Shown: in pieces, positions 1 through 9,684 of the stretch
How the letters are laid out: the number at the start of each line of letters is the position of its first letter
How positions within the stretch are numbered: the stretch's first letter is position 1
Translations under genes and position numbers: made by a program
Source: Winogradskyella sp.
GTDB lineage: Bacteria > Bacteroidota > Bacteroidia > Flavobacteriales > Flavobacteriaceae
DNA: 38,957 bases
Reading direction: 5' to 3'
NCBI RefSeq assembly: GCF_016744625.1
Contig: NZ_JADGDZ010000005.1
Span: forward strand, 55,138 to 94,094
The notes under the pieces: model-generated
Told to the model about the DNA's origin: nothing
The model's database searches: none
Seen by the model: the letters and a program-made list of their open reading frames with translations, nothing else

Positions 1-893
1 CTTATTTTATTAAGAGATTGTAGTAAAAAAGTTGGCGTTTTTAATAAGAATTTCTGTTTAAAATTTAAGTTATTAAAATCTATAGTTTTTAAGGTGTTTT
101 TATGAATATTGGATTCACCATTAATTTTAGTTCTCAAGGCCAAACCATAACGTTTAAGATCTAAGTATTTCTTGAGATATATATTGTCATCTTCATATTC
201 TGTAAATGAATTAAATAGAATATATCTAACATTATTATCTTCATTTTTGCCAAGACTTCCTTCTATAGATTTGTCGTAAATCATTGTTAACTCAGGATTA
301 AAGACAATTTGTTCTTTTAGAGCTATTCTAATCCATAAATCTAAATCTTCACCAGTAGAATAATTGATATTAAACATGCCATAGTCAAAAAACTTATCTT
401 TCTTTATTGAAGTAGCTGATGTCCATACTAAAGTGTCATTCAAACTAGCTTTAAAGAAGTTGTTTACCACTATAGGTTTAGACTGAAATATTTCAATGTC
501 TAATTTTGCAGGTAATGTGTAAGAAGTGCTGTATTTAATAGAATAGTTATTGGCATAGAGGCCTGCAGATGGAAGAAAGTCAATACTCGCTTTAATACAC
601 ATTAAATGATTAGGTTTCCACAAATCATCTGCATCTAAAAAAGCTATGTACGTTCCTTTTGTAAAAGATGCTCCATTGTTTCTAGCTATACTGACACCTA
701 AATTTTTTTGATGAAACAATTTTATTTTATCTGATGTAAAGGTTTCAACAATTGAAACACTCATATCTGTTGAGCCATCATTTACAATGACTATTTCATA
801 ATCTTCAAAAGTTTGATTTAGTACACTTTTTATGCAGTCAGAAATATAATCTGCTTTATTATATAATGGAATTATGACAGAGAAAAAAGGCAT
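1..893 (-). CDS. Family 2 glycosyltransferase (partial, C-terminus beyond window)
   Basis: Transfers a sugar from a nucleotide-sugar donor, most likely during assembly of a surface polysaccharide. The frame is open from the ATG at 893 to base 3, giving about 297 codons without a stop, so the C-terminus is cut or ends just outside. The N-terminus begins MPFFSVIIPLYNKADYI, the usual GT-A start; NDGSTD lies at about residues 38-43 (nucleotide binding) and the metal-binding DXD-type motif FLDADDLW at about 85-92. It starts one base after the stop of the capsule-type gene upstream, so the two are surely cotranscribed and probably translationally coupled. Acceptor and linkage cannot be told. The family call is secure, the pathway is inferred from context. 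Confidence 0.9.
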   Translation of the reverse strand, partial: MPFFSVIIPLYNKADYISDCIKSVLNQTFEDYEIVIVNDGSTDMSVSIVETFTSDKIKLFHQKNLGVSIARNNGASFTKGTYIAFLDADDLWKPNHLMCIKASIDFLPSAGLYANNYSIKYSTSYTLPAKLDIEIFQSKPIVVNNFFKASLNDTLVWTSATSIKKDKFFDYGMFNINYSTGEDLDLWIRIALKEQIVFNPELTMIYDKSIEGSLGKNEDNNVRYILFNSFTEYEDDNIYLKKYLDLKRYGLALRTKINGESNIHKNTLKTIDFNNLNFKQKFLLKTPTFLLQSLNKI

Positions 894-894
894 G

Positions 895-2199
895 TTAATA
901 ATCGGCTAATAAATGGTTGGCAATATGTTTGGATGATTTTAAGTCTTTATCTGTAATGGAACCATTTAACAAAACTGTACTGAATAACACATTTTTAAAA
1001 CTATCAATTTCTGTAGTATTTGTTTGATGTGTCAAAGCTTGTTTTAATATGGTTTTTATTTGATCTTTATGAGTTAATTTTAAGCAAATCTTTTCGTTGT
1101 CATAAAATGCATTGCCTACAACAACTACTGTTTTGTACCTAAAAATAGACTGAATACCTACAGTAGAATTATTTACAACAACTACATCTGCCATATCAAT
1201 TGCGTTTGTAAGAGGTGTTAAATTATCAATTATAATATTGTGTTTTGAGATATAATCATATAACTCATTTTCATATTTGTTAATGTATAAAGGGTGTTCT
1301 CTAACTATGACTTTTGCACCTTTTGGTAAGTTAGAATGTACACTCTTTAAAATTTCAAAGTGCGAATTAAAGATAGTACTATGATTAATCATGTTAACAT
1401 CTTGTGGCACCTGTAGTATAAGTAAAAATGTTTTATCTTTTTTTGGAGTGCTTAATTTGTTTAAATCAAAATTACGATACTTTCTATAAGAATTAACATC
1501 TGTATATTTAATATCTGGAGGATATAGTGCTGTTTGTTGAAAGAGCTTCATTAATAGCATATCAAATCCACGATAGATTAGTGAACGATTATATTTTTTA
1601 GAATCGGTATCTATTTCCGTTTTGGCATTACTTTTTTCATTTAGATTTTTAATGGTGTCGATACGATCTCGAAAACTCAAATTTGCATTAACGCCTTTGT
1701 CGTCAAAAAAAGTGGTGTTAAAAGGCCCTTGCTCAATATAATAAATCTTAATTTTTTTGAGCTTTGCAAGAGCAACTGAAATTTCAATACATAATCTAGA
1801 ATCACCAATCGCCAATAAATAATCGGGTCGATTTGAGCGGTATGCTTTGTCGAATAAATCAATGTATGCAAGTGCTTGTAGGCGTAATTTGTTTTGATTG
1901 ATGTTTTTGTTTAAACCCTTATGGAAAGAGAGATAATCTTCATAGACTAATCCTTTGTAAGTGTTAGATTGTGAAATAATTTCCAAGTAATATTTCCGTT
2001 TTATATATGCCAAACACCATGCTTTAAATGATATCCAACTGCTAGGTTTTAGTCTGATAAGTGTATATAAAAAGCCACTAAAGTGAATACTGTAAATTTT
2101 GAAGTTTATAGAAACATCATGATTGTTTTTTAAATGCCTTTCTATATCGAGAAAGTATCTTGAAAATTTATCAAAGTAGCCTATGCAGATTACAGTCAT
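895..2199 (-). CDS. Capsule polysaccharide synthesis protein, KpsS/Capsule_synth-like
   Basis: A 434-residue protein without signal peptide. Two blocks recall the Capsule_synth family (KpsS/KpsC-type, Kdo linker or capsule export): IEQGPFNTTFFDDKGVNANL around residues 155-174, resembling the family's E-x-G...p...GVN segment, and a nucleotide-sugar-transferase-like C-terminal half with REHPLYINKY (about 300-309) and VVVNNSTVGIQSI (about 340-352) followed by a VVVVGNAFY strand. These give a GT-B-like fold in which the HP and NNST segments would contact the donor. It sits between ftsE (26 bp upstream) and a GT2 enzyme (1 bp downstream) on the minus strand, consistent with a polysaccharide locus continuing to the left. 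A polysialyl- or glycerophosphotransferase-like role is the alternative. Confidence 0.68.
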   Translation of the reverse strand: MTVICIGYFDKFSRYFLDIERHLKNNHDVSINFKIYSIHFSGFLYTLIRLKPSSWISFKAWCLAYIKRKYYLEIISQSNTYKGLVYEDYLSFHKGLNKNINQNKLRLQALAYIDLFDKAYRSNRPDYLLAIGDSRLCIEISVALAKLKKIKIYYIEQGPFNTTFFDDKGVNANLSFRDRIDTIKNLNEKSNAKTEIDTDSKKYNRSLIYRGFDMLLMKLFQQTALYPPDIKYTDVNSYRKYRNFDLNKLSTPKKDKTFLLILQVPQDVNMINHSTIFNSHFEILKSVHSNLPKGAKVIVREHPLYINKYENELYDYISKHNIIIDNLTPLTNAIDMADVVVVNNSTVGIQSIFRYKTVVVVGNAFYDNEKICLKLTHKDQIKTILKQALTHQTNTTEIDSFKNVLFSTVLLNGSITDKDLKSSKHIANHLLADY

Positions 2200-2225
2200 T
2201 CTCTGGTTTTAGAGTAAAAAAGATT

Positions 2226-2909
2226 TTAATTCTTTCTCTGCACAACCTCAAACACTTTGTTTTCGTCGCACTTTAAGGTTTTACTTGGGTATTTTAAAAG
2301 TAAAGCATAGTCGTGTGTAGCCATTAAAATGGTATTTCCATTTTTATTAATGTCTTGGAGTACTTCCATAACTTCAATACTAGTTTGTGGATCTAAATTA
2401 CCTGTAGGTTCATCTGCTAAAATCAATTCAGGATCATTTAATAAAGCTCTAGCGATGGCAATACGTTGTTGTTCTCCACCAGATAATTCGTGAGGATATT
2501 TAAAGCCTTTAGTTTTCATAGCAACTTTATCTAAAACGGTTTCAATACGTTTTTGGATTTTTTCTTTTTCTTTCCAGCCAGTAGCTTTAAGTACAAATTC
2601 TAAATTGCCATTTATAGTTCGGTCTGGTAATAATTTAAAATCTTGAAATACAATACCCAACTTTCGTCTTAAAAATGGAATGTCTTTTTCTTTCATGGTT
2701 CTTAGGTTAAAATCAACAATAGAACCTTCACCTTCTGTTAACTCTAAATCACCATAAAGCGTTTTCATAAAACTACTTTTTCCACTTCCTGTTTTGCCTA
2801 TAAGATATACAAAGTCACCTTTTTGCATTTCAAAATTCACGTGAGAAAGTACCATGCTTTCACCTTGGTAAATCGTAGCATCTTTAAGTTGTAAAACCGT
2901 TTCGGACAT
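2226..2909 (-). CDS. ftsE: Cell-division ABC transporter ATP-binding protein FtsE
   Basis: ATPase of the FtsEX complex, which couples divisome assembly to periplasmic peptidoglycan hydrolase activation through FtsX. The 227-residue length is right for FtsE. Walker A GKTGSGKS is at residues 38-45, the Q-loop at VFQDFKLL, the ABC signature ELSGGEQQR, Walker B LILADEPTGNLD, and the H-loop in MATHDY. The phrase FQDFKLLPDRT is characteristic of FtsE rather than of LolD or MacB. ftsX is not adjacent here; the next genes on the same strand are polysaccharide genes. The ATG at 2909 leaves a 202-bp divergent gap to the beta-helix gene, which must hold promoters for both. Confidence 0.9.
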   Translation of the reverse strand: MSETVLQLKDATIYQGESMVLSHVNFEMQKGDFVYLIGKTGSGKSSFMKTLYGDLELTEGEGSIVDFNLRTMKEKDIPFLRRKLGIVFQDFKLLPDRTINGNLEFVLKATGWKEKEKIQKRIETVLDKVAMKTKGFKYPHELSGGEQQRIAIARALLNDPELILADEPTGNLDPQTSIEVMEVLQDINKNGNTILMATHDYALLLKYPSKTLKCDENKVFEVVQRKN

Positions 2910-3111
2910 ATTTTTTAATTGTAATTTTGGTATGTGTAAATGTATTGTTTAAAATTTCAAATCCCAAACTCTAATATATAATCTAGGTTTAACATTGGCA
3001 TAGTAATTGGAATATTACATATATGAAACGAGCATGTTCGAAATATTATCACCAACATAATGATTAATTACGAACAGCATGTGACGACAGAAAAGCAATA
3101 AATACAAACAC

Positions 3112-4710
3112 ATGAAATATTTTATCAGCTTATTAATCCTGTTATCTACAGTAATTTCGTTTGCTCAAAACGAATTTCATGTCTTTCCAGTTGATGGAAA
3201 TATTACTCAAGGTTCAAAAACTGGTGACGGAAGTTTAAATAAACCGTGGGATTTACAAACTGCACTATCTCAATCTTCAGAACGTGTAAACGGTGGTGAT
3301 ATTATTTGGATCCATGAAGGTATTTATACAGGTCGCTATAGAAGTGTTCTTCAATCTACTATTCCTAATACATACATTACGGTTTCGGCTTATAAAAACG
3401 ATAAGGTAATTCTCAATGGTAATAAAGGAAGCAAAGGAGGCTATGTTATAGAAGTTAATGGAGGAAATGTGATTTATAAAAATTTTGAAATCACTTATTT
3501 AGGAGATTTTTCTAGAGTAAAAGGAGAAGCAGATTTTGTACCTTCAGTAGGTATAAATCATCGTAAAGGTGAAGATTGTAAATTTCAAAACTTAATCATT
3601 CATAATATTCCTGGTTCAGGTATTGGATCATGGAAAGCAGCTGGAGGAACTGTAGTTGAAGATTGCATTATTTATAATAATGGATATAAAGGCTCGCGTG
3701 GTCATGGTGTTGGAATTTATATTCAGAATCAAAGTGAAAAGATTAGACTCATTCGTAATAATATCATTTTTAATAATTATTACAAGGGTATCGAAGTGTG
3801 GTCAGCGACTTCTGGCTCTAAATATGAGTTTGTAAAAAACATAACACTTATTGATAATATAATCTTTAACAATGGTGTGCCTTCTGGTAAACATGTAGAT
3901 AATATAATAATTGCATCAAAAGATGCAGATGGTATTAATGTAGCTAAAAAAATTAAGTTACATAATAATATTCTATATCATAATGTTGACTTTACAGATA
4001 GGAAGAATTATGGCTACGGTTCTTCTTTAACCTTAGGTTATTCTAGCAAGTCTCCTGTAGAAGATATCTCAGTACTCAATAATGTTATTATTGGAAAAAA
4101 TAATGCCTTAAACATTTCGCAAGCAAAGTCTATTGTCTTTAAAAATAATATGACTTATGCTGGTTATGTTCATTTTAATCCTTCGGTCTTATCTGCATTA
4201 CAACTGCGCAAATTAGATATGGATAATAATTTATATTTCACAAGACCACTCAATGGGTTTAGGGTGAATAAGCAAAGAGATTATAAGATTAATCAGTGGC
4301 AAAAAGAATTTAATATTGAGCAGAATAGTCAGTTAAGTCAACTCAAGGATTTTGAAATTGAGCCAATTTTAAAAGTACAGCAGTTAAAGACAAACTCTAA
4401 TCATTTTAATATTGCACTCTTAAGTAAAAGTGGAAGTGATGTTACTATAGATTTTGGCAACTATAATATTGAAGAAGGAATGACCTATAACATATATGAT
4501 GCAGAAAACAGAAGTATGGTTATTAAATTTGGTAAAGTTTCTAGGGATTTAAAAATTGAATTTCCAATGGGTTTGAAGCAAATTGAAATGCCATTGCATA
4601 ATACTGTTGCAATCAAATCCGCTGATAATTTTGGAGTTTATAGAATAGAGTTTACCAAGAAAGCAAAACGGAAAACGTTCTTTGGACGTCTTTTTGGATG
4701 GCTATTTTAA
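3112..4710 (+). CDS. Secreted right-handed parallel beta-helix protein
   Basis: A 532-residue protein with a Sec signal peptide (hydrophobic residues 5-16, cleavage after ISFAQ, about residue 19). The mature part is rich in the short N-x-I-x-x-N turns of pectate-lyase-type beta-helices, for example IIYNNGYKG, IRNNIIFNN, ITLIDNIIFNNG and KLHNNILYHN between about residues 170 and 300. An early segment (GSLNKPWDLQTAL...GDIIWIHEGIY) is the usual cap of secreted beta-helix and polysaccharide-lyase-like proteins. No catalytic triad can be named. The C-terminus is unusual: a basic stretch KKAKRK followed by the aromatic amphipathic end TFFGRLFGWLF, and there is no T9SS sorting domain. It may bind or cleave polysaccharide; the substrate is unknown. 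Confidence 0.72.
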   Translation: MKYFISLLILLSTVISFAQNEFHVFPVDGNITQGSKTGDGSLNKPWDLQTALSQSSERVNGGDIIWIHEGIYTGRYRSVLQSTIPNTYITVSAYKNDKVILNGNKGSKGGYVIEVNGGNVIYKNFEITYLGDFSRVKGEADFVPSVGINHRKGEDCKFQNLIIHNIPGSGIGSWKAAGGTVVEDCIIYNNGYKGSRGHGVGIYIQNQSEKIRLIRNNIIFNNYYKGIEVWSATSGSKYEFVKNITLIDNIIFNNGVPSGKHVDNIIIASKDADGINVAKKIKLHNNILYHNVDFTDRKNYGYGSSLTLGYSSKSPVEDISVLNNVIIGKNNALNISQAKSIVFKNNMTYAGYVHFNPSVLSALQLRKLDMDNNLYFTRPLNGFRVNKQRDYKINQWQKEFNIEQNSQLSQLKDFEIEPILKVQQLKTNSNHFNIALLSKSGSDVTIDFGNYNIEEGMTYNIYDAENRSMVIKFGKVSRDLKIEFPMGLKQIEMPLHNTVAIKSADNFGVYRIEFTKKAKRKTFFGRLFGWLF

Positions 4711-4814
4711 CATTTAATAAGTCGGTTTATAATTATACAGAATTTCTACCGTTATAGGTTTTGTATTAAATTATATTTACGGCATCAATAAATAATAATC
4801 AAAAAACGAAGCTA

Positions 4815-7800
4815 ATGCTATTTTCAAAAAAACAATTAATCATCGTTTTTCTTACCTTTTCATTTCTTGGTATTGCTCAGAAATCAGCGGTTTATACGAG
4901 TGATTTACAAGACTATCAGAAAGCATTAACCTTATATAATAATAAGCAATACAAGGCTGCACAGTCTTTGTTTGACGATATTAAATATACCACAGATGAT
5001 GTTACTATAAAGTCAGATTGTGCATATTACATTGCAAATTGTGCTGTACGATTAAATCAAAACAATGCAGACGATTTAATTGCTGAATTTGTTGAAGAAT
5101 ATCCTACAAGTACAAAGCGAAATACAGCTTTTTTAGATGTTGCTGACTATTATTTCGAAAATTCAAAATATTCATATGCACGCAAATGGTATCAGAAAGT
5201 AGATGAGGTTAGTATTGCACGTTCAGAAAAAGATAAATTCAATTTTAATTATGGCTATGCATTGTATTCAACTAGGAGTAAGAAGCAAGCTACTAAGTAT
5301 CTAAATCGTGTTGTAAATTCTAAGGAATATGGCTCGCAAGCCAAATACTACATTGGTTACATGGCTTATGAAGGTGACGATTATGATACAGCTAATGAGT
5401 ACTTTGATCAAGTTAGTGATAACGAAAAGTATAAAGAGAAGTTATCTTATTATCAGGCAGATTTAAATTTCAAATTAGGAAAGTTTGAAAAGGCCATTGA
5501 ATTAGCAGAAGAGCAATTACCAAAAAGTAATGCTAATGACAAATCTGAATTATCTAAAATCATTGGTGAGAGCTATTTTAATCTTCAGAAATACACTGAA
5601 GCTATACCTTATTTAAAAGATTATAAGGGTAAACAGCGAAAATGGAATAACACAGATTACTACCAATTAGGTTATGCCTATTATAAGCAAAATGATTTTG
5701 AAGCTGCGATTTCAGAATTTAATAAAATTATCGATGGTAATAATTCTGTGGCTCAAAATGCTTACTACCATTTAGGTGAAAGTTATATTAATTTAGACAA
5801 GAAACAAGAAGCTTTAAATGCGTTTAGAAATGCATCAGAAATGGATTATGATGCTAAAATTCAAGAAGACGCATGGTTAAACTATGCTAAGATTAGTTAT
5901 GAGATTGGTAATCCTTATCAATCAGTGCCACAAGTATTGGCTGGTTATTTAGATAAATATCCAGAAACAAACTACAAGGAAGAAATTGAAACTTTATTGA
6001 TTGACTCTTACATAACATCTAAAAACTATAAAGAAGCTTTAGAACTTTTAAAAGGAAAGAACAGTTTCGAAAATAAAGTAGCTTATCAAAAAGTAGCGTT
6101 TTTTAGAGGAATTGAACTTTATAATGAAATAAAATATAACGAAGCATTAGATTTATTTAATAGCTCGTTAAAAGAACCTAGAGATCCTGTTTTTGTAGCG
6201 AAAGGCACATTTTGGAAAGCAGAAACCGAATATAACTTAACAAATTACAATGATGCATTAATTGGATTTAAGCAATTTAATGGATTAGCAGAAGCTTCAA
6301 GTTTACCAGAAAACGAAAATTTAAATTACAACTTAGCTTATACTTATTTTAAGTTGAAAGATTATACAAATGCTTCAAACTATTTTCAGAAATTTATAGA
6401 CAAAAATGCGAGTGACAGATTACGTCGAAATGATGCTTACTTAAGATTAGCAGATGGTTATTTTGTGTCTAGTAAATATCAAAACGCTATAACAGCATAC
6501 AATAAAGCGATTCAAATTAATGAGATCGAAACTGATTATGCGGCATTTCAAAAAGCAATGAGTCAAGGGTATTTAGGAAAGAGTTCTGTTAAGATTTCAG
6601 AATTAAAAACCTTTATTGAAGGTTATCCTAAATCAGCATTGCGCGATGATGCGATGTACGCGTTAGCAAATTCTTATGTAAAGTCTAATGATACTGACAA
6701 AGCTATGCAGATGTACGACAGATTAAATTCTGAATATAGAAGAAGTGCATTTACATCTAAAGCATTATTGCGTCAAGGATTGGTTTACTACAACGGAAAT
6801 GATAATGAACGTGCGCTTAGTAAGTTCAAAAAAGTAGCCAAAGATTTTCCTGGTTCTGGTGAGGCAGTTCAGGCAGTTTCTACTGCACGTTTAATTTATA
6901 TCGATTTAGGTCGTGTTGATGATTATGCGGATTGGGTTAGGACACTAGATTATGTTGAGGTCACTGATGTAGAATTAGATAATACGATGTATTTAGCAGC
7001 AGAAAAACCGTATTTAGATAATGATACAGATAAAGCGATTAGACAGTTTAATAAATATTTGAATCAATTTCCAAGTGGTATTCATGCTTTAAAATCACAT
7101 TTCTACTTAGCGCAGTTATATTATAAAAAGGACTTGTTTGATAATGCGCAACCACATTATAAATATGTGGTAGAGGCTTCAAAAAGCGAATATACAGAAC
7201 AGGCAACAGTGAAGTTGTGTGAAATTTATCTAACTAATTCTGATTGGTCTAGGGCAATACTTGTGTTAAAGACTTTAGAAGAAGAAGCTGATTATCCTCA
7301 AAATGTATTGTATGCGCAGTCTAATTTAATGAATGCGTATTATCAAACTGAAGATTTTACTTCAGCTGAAACCTATGCAGAGAAGGTATTGACCAATTCT
7401 AACTTAGATAACAAAGTAAAGAGCGATGCTAAAATTATCATAGCGCGTTCTGCAATTAAAACAGGTAATGAAGCTAAAGCCAAAGATGCTTATGCTGATG
7501 TTGAGAAAATAGCAACAGGAAGTGTTGCTGCTGAAGCCTTATTCTACAATGGTTATTTCAAAAATAAAGAAGGAAAGTACGAAGCTTCAAATACAACCAT
7601 TCAAAAACTAGCTAAAGATTATAGTAGTTATAAATACTATAGCGCCAAAGGTTTAGTGGTAATGGCTAAGAATTTTTATGCTTTAGGAGATGCGTTTCAA
7701 GCAACATACATTTTAGAAAGTGTGATTTCTAATTTCCCAGATTTTGATGATGTGGTGCAAGAAGCAACAACAGAGTTAAATAAAATAAAAGCCGAAGAAG

Positions 7801-7838
7801 CAAAAACAAATTCATCAATCGAAACAGACGATAACTAA
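4815..7838 (+). CDS. Large periplasmic or envelope TPR protein
   Basis: A 1007-residue protein with an N-terminal signal peptide (LIIVFLTFSFLGIAQ, residues 8-22) followed almost entirely by tetratricopeptide helical repeats; typical units are YNNKQYKAAQSLFDDI near residue 41, YYQLGYAYYKQNDFEAAISEFNKI near 280 and YYNGNDNERALSKFKKVAKD near 660. It should form a long superhelical scaffold in the periplasm or on the inner face of the outer membrane. Only 60 bp separate its stop from the probable start of the barrel gene, suggesting a two-gene operon in which the TPR protein works with that barrel. No enzymatic domain is visible. The same pairing is, as far as I recall, common in Bacteroidota, with unclear function. 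Confidence 0.85.
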   Translation: MLFSKKQLIIVFLTFSFLGIAQKSAVYTSDLQDYQKALTLYNNKQYKAAQSLFDDIKYTTDDVTIKSDCAYYIANCAVRLNQNNADDLIAEFVEEYPTSTKRNTAFLDVADYYFENSKYSYARKWYQKVDEVSIARSEKDKFNFNYGYALYSTRSKKQATKYLNRVVNSKEYGSQAKYYIGYMAYEGDDYDTANEYFDQVSDNEKYKEKLSYYQADLNFKLGKFEKAIELAEEQLPKSNANDKSELSKIIGESYFNLQKYTEAIPYLKDYKGKQRKWNNTDYYQLGYAYYKQNDFEAAISEFNKIIDGNNSVAQNAYYHLGESYINLDKKQEALNAFRNASEMDYDAKIQEDAWLNYAKISYEIGNPYQSVPQVLAGYLDKYPETNYKEEIETLLIDSYITSKNYKEALELLKGKNSFENKVAYQKVAFFRGIELYNEIKYNEALDLFNSSLKEPRDPVFVAKGTFWKAETEYNLTNYNDALIGFKQFNGLAEASSLPENENLNYNLAYTYFKLKDYTNASNYFQKFIDKNASDRLRRNDAYLRLADGYFVSSKYQNAITAYNKAIQINEIETDYAAFQKAMSQGYLGKSSVKISELKTFIEGYPKSALRDDAMYALANSYVKSNDTDKAMQMYDRLNSEYRRSAFTSKALLRQGLVYYNGNDNERALSKFKKVAKDFPGSGEAVQAVSTARLIYIDLGRVDDYADWVRTLDYVEVTDVELDNTMYLAAEKPYLDNDTDKAIRQFNKYLNQFPSGIHALKSHFYLAQLYYKKDLFDNAQPHYKYVVEASKSEYTEQATVKLCEIYLTNSDWSRAILVLKTLEEEADYPQNVLYAQSNLMNAYYQTEDFTSAETYAEKVLTNSNLDNKVKSDAKIIIARSAIKTGNEAKAKDAYADVEKIATGSVAAEALFYNGYFKNKEGKYEASNTTIQKLAKDYSSYKYYSAKGLVVMAKNFYALGDAFQATYILESVISNFPDFDDVVQEATTELNKIKAEEAKTNSSIETDDN

Positions 7839-7839
7839 A

Positions 7840-7860
7840 ATTCCTTTGAAGACAGGAATC
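7840..7860. repeat. Short intergenic palindrome (GAAG/CAGGAATC type)
   Basis: ATTCCT (7840-7845) and AGGAAT (7854-7859) form a 6-bp stem around TTGAAGAC. It is a variant of the sequence at 31817-31837 and fills most of the gap between the TPR and barrel genes. It probably belongs to a family of small dispersed flavobacterial intergenic repeats; copy number elsewhere cannot be seen. Confidence 0.5.
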
Positions 7861-7898
7861 TAATGAATCGTCAAATATTTTTAATCAAAATATTAAAT

Positions 7899-9626
7899 AT
7901 GAAAATCAAGTTTTTAATTTTTATAATCGCCATATCAAGTAGTGTCACATTTATCGATGCGCAAGAACGCACAAAAGATACTATTGATGACCAAGTTGTA
8001 AATGTGGTAAAACCATACACACCTACAATTTCTGATGCCTTTAAAATTAAGGATACTCCGAAGTTAACGGATTCAAATGCGGTAAAGAAAAAGGCAGTGA
8101 AGTATAATATTTTTTCTATTCCTGTGGCATCTACATTTACACCTGCAAAAGGAAAAGCTGCGAAAGTAGATAAAGCTAAAGCGGTTAAATTGTATGACAA
8201 CTATGCATCATTAGGTTTTGGGACTTATACGACGATTTTAGGAGAGGTCTATTTAAATCATGAACTAAGTAATACAGAAAATGTTGGTGGTTATTTTAGT
8301 CACCATTCGTCTGCAGGAGGTATTGATGGTTTATTGCTAGATGATGATTTTACCAAAACGAGCTTAAATGCACACTATTCTCAGAAGTTAAGAGATTTCT
8401 CTTGGAAGATAGGTGGAGGTTTCGATTTGCAGACATACAATTGGTATGGTTTATCTCAAAATTTCTTTGGACAAGCCGAAGCAGATATGATTGATCCAGG
8501 ACATTCTTTCAATAGTTTTAATATAGGTGGAAAACTAAAATTTGAGGATGCCATAATAAAAGATGGAAGTGTACTTTTTAGACGATTTGGCGATAACCAA
8601 GATTCTGGCGAAAACAGATTTATAGCAAAGACAAGTTTTGATGTGCCAGTGCAAGACCAAGAAATTACTACTGAATTTTATATAGATTACATTGGTGGTA
8701 GTTTTGATAAAGATTTTAATGGTAATAGCGAACTTAAGTATGGTAATGTGATTTTTGGATTAGCACCATCTTATCAACTAAAACAAGATGATCTTACAGT
8801 AGACTTAGGTTTAAAGTTAGTATATCTTAACGATACAGAATTGAGTGATAATAGATTCTTTATTTACCCAAATATAGAGGCGTCGTATCGCTTGGTTGAT
8901 GAAATTCTTATAGCCTATGGTGGAATTAAAGGAGATTTAATTCAAAATTCATATTACGATTTTGCTAATGAAAATCCATTTGTGTCTCCAACTTTATTTG
9001 TTGGGCCAACAGATCAACGCTATAGAGGGTTTTTAGGTTTAAAGGGAAAGCTTTCTAATAATGTGAGTTACAACATTAAAGGAAATTATTACTCAGAAGA
9101 AGGTAAAGCGTTATATAAAGCAAATGATGCACAAACTTCTGCTACAGAGAACTATCAATATGGTAATTCATTTGGTGTGGTTTATGATGATGTAACTACC
9201 TTTTCGGTTGCAGGTGAATTAAATATTGATATTAATAGAAATTTTACTTTAGGAATTAAAGGCGAGTATTTTAATTATAGTACAGACACACAAACAGAAG
9301 CTTGGAATTTACCAGACATTACAGGTTCTGTCTTTTTAGATTTCCAGATTTCCGAGAAATGGTATGCTGGTGCAAGTGCGTATTATGTAGGTGAGCGAAA
9401 AGATCAATTATTGTTAGTAGGATCTTTGGTATTTCCAGATACTACACCTATTACTTTAGATAGTTATTTTGATGCTAATGCACATTTAGGATATAAAGTC
9501 AATGACCAGTTATCAGTATTTGCGAAAGTGAATAATATTGCAAATCAAGATTATCAACGTTGGTTAAATTTTCCTGTTCAAGGGATTCAAGCTTTGGCTG
9601 GTGCAACCTATCAGTTTGATTTTTAA
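7899..9626 (+). CDS. Outer-membrane beta-barrel protein, TonB-receptor-like without plug
   Basis: The frame is open from 7863, but the internal ATG at 7899 gives a proper signal peptide (MKIKFLIFIIAISSSVTFIDAQ), so that start is preferred; the protein is then 575 residues. After the leader comes a periplasmic N-terminal strip containing VVNVVKPYTPTISDAFKI, then alternating aromatic/hydrophobic strands to the C-terminus. The end ([26 protein letters not shown]...TYQFDF) is the classic TonB-dependent-receptor C-terminal barrel signature with terminal Phe. No plug domain or N-terminal carboxypeptidase-like domain is present, so it is not a full-length receptor. It is probably coexpressed with the large TPR protein just upstream. 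A transported substrate cannot be inferred. Confidence 0.75.
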   Translation: MKIKFLIFIIAISSSVTFIDAQERTKDTIDDQVVNVVKPYTPTISDAFKIKDTPKLTDSNAVKKKAVKYNIFSIPVASTFTPAKGKAAKVDKAKAVKLYDNYASLGFGTYTTILGEVYLNHELSNTENVGGYFSHHSSAGGIDGLLLDDDFTKTSLNAHYSQKLRDFSWKIGGGFDLQTYNWYGLSQNFFGQAEADMIDPGHSFNSFNIGGKLKFEDAIIKDGSVLFRRFGDNQDSGENRFIAKTSFDVPVQDQEITTEFYIDYIGGSFDKDFNGNSELKYGNVIFGLAPSYQLKQDDLTVDLGLKLVYLNDTELSDNRFFIYPNIEASYRLVDEILIAYGGIKGDLIQNSYYDFANENPFVSPTLFVGPTDQRYRGFLGLKGKLSNNVSYNIKGNYYSEEGKALYKANDAQTSATENYQYGNSFGVVYDDVTTFSVAGELNIDINRNFTLGIKGEYFNYSTDTQTEAWNLPDITGSVFLDFQISEKWYAGASAYYVGERKDQLLLVGSLVFPDTTPITLDSYFDANAHLGYKVNDQLSVFAKVNNIANQDYQRWLNFPVQGIQALAGATYQFDF

Positions 9627-9637
9627 TACACTATGTC

Positions 9638-9658
9638 ATCCTGAATTTATTTCAGGAT
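9638..9658. repeat. Intergenic palindrome, CATCCTGAA...TTCAGGAT type
   Basis: ATCCTGAA (9638-9645) and TTCAGGAT (9651-9658) form a perfect 8-bp stem with a TTTAT loop directly downstream of the barrel gene. Sequences of the form GTCATCCTGAA...TTCAGGAT recur between genes in many Flavobacteriaceae, so this is best read as a dispersed repeat that could also act as a weak terminator. Confidence 0.5.
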
Positions 9659-9684
9659 TTCATTTTATACTTATGAGATATTTT

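Noticed and set aside
3032-3085. Partial dyad (GTTCG...CGAAC with flanking CATG) between ftsE and the beta-helix gene
   Set aside because: Only 5 contiguous pairs over a long spacer; not distinguishable from chance.
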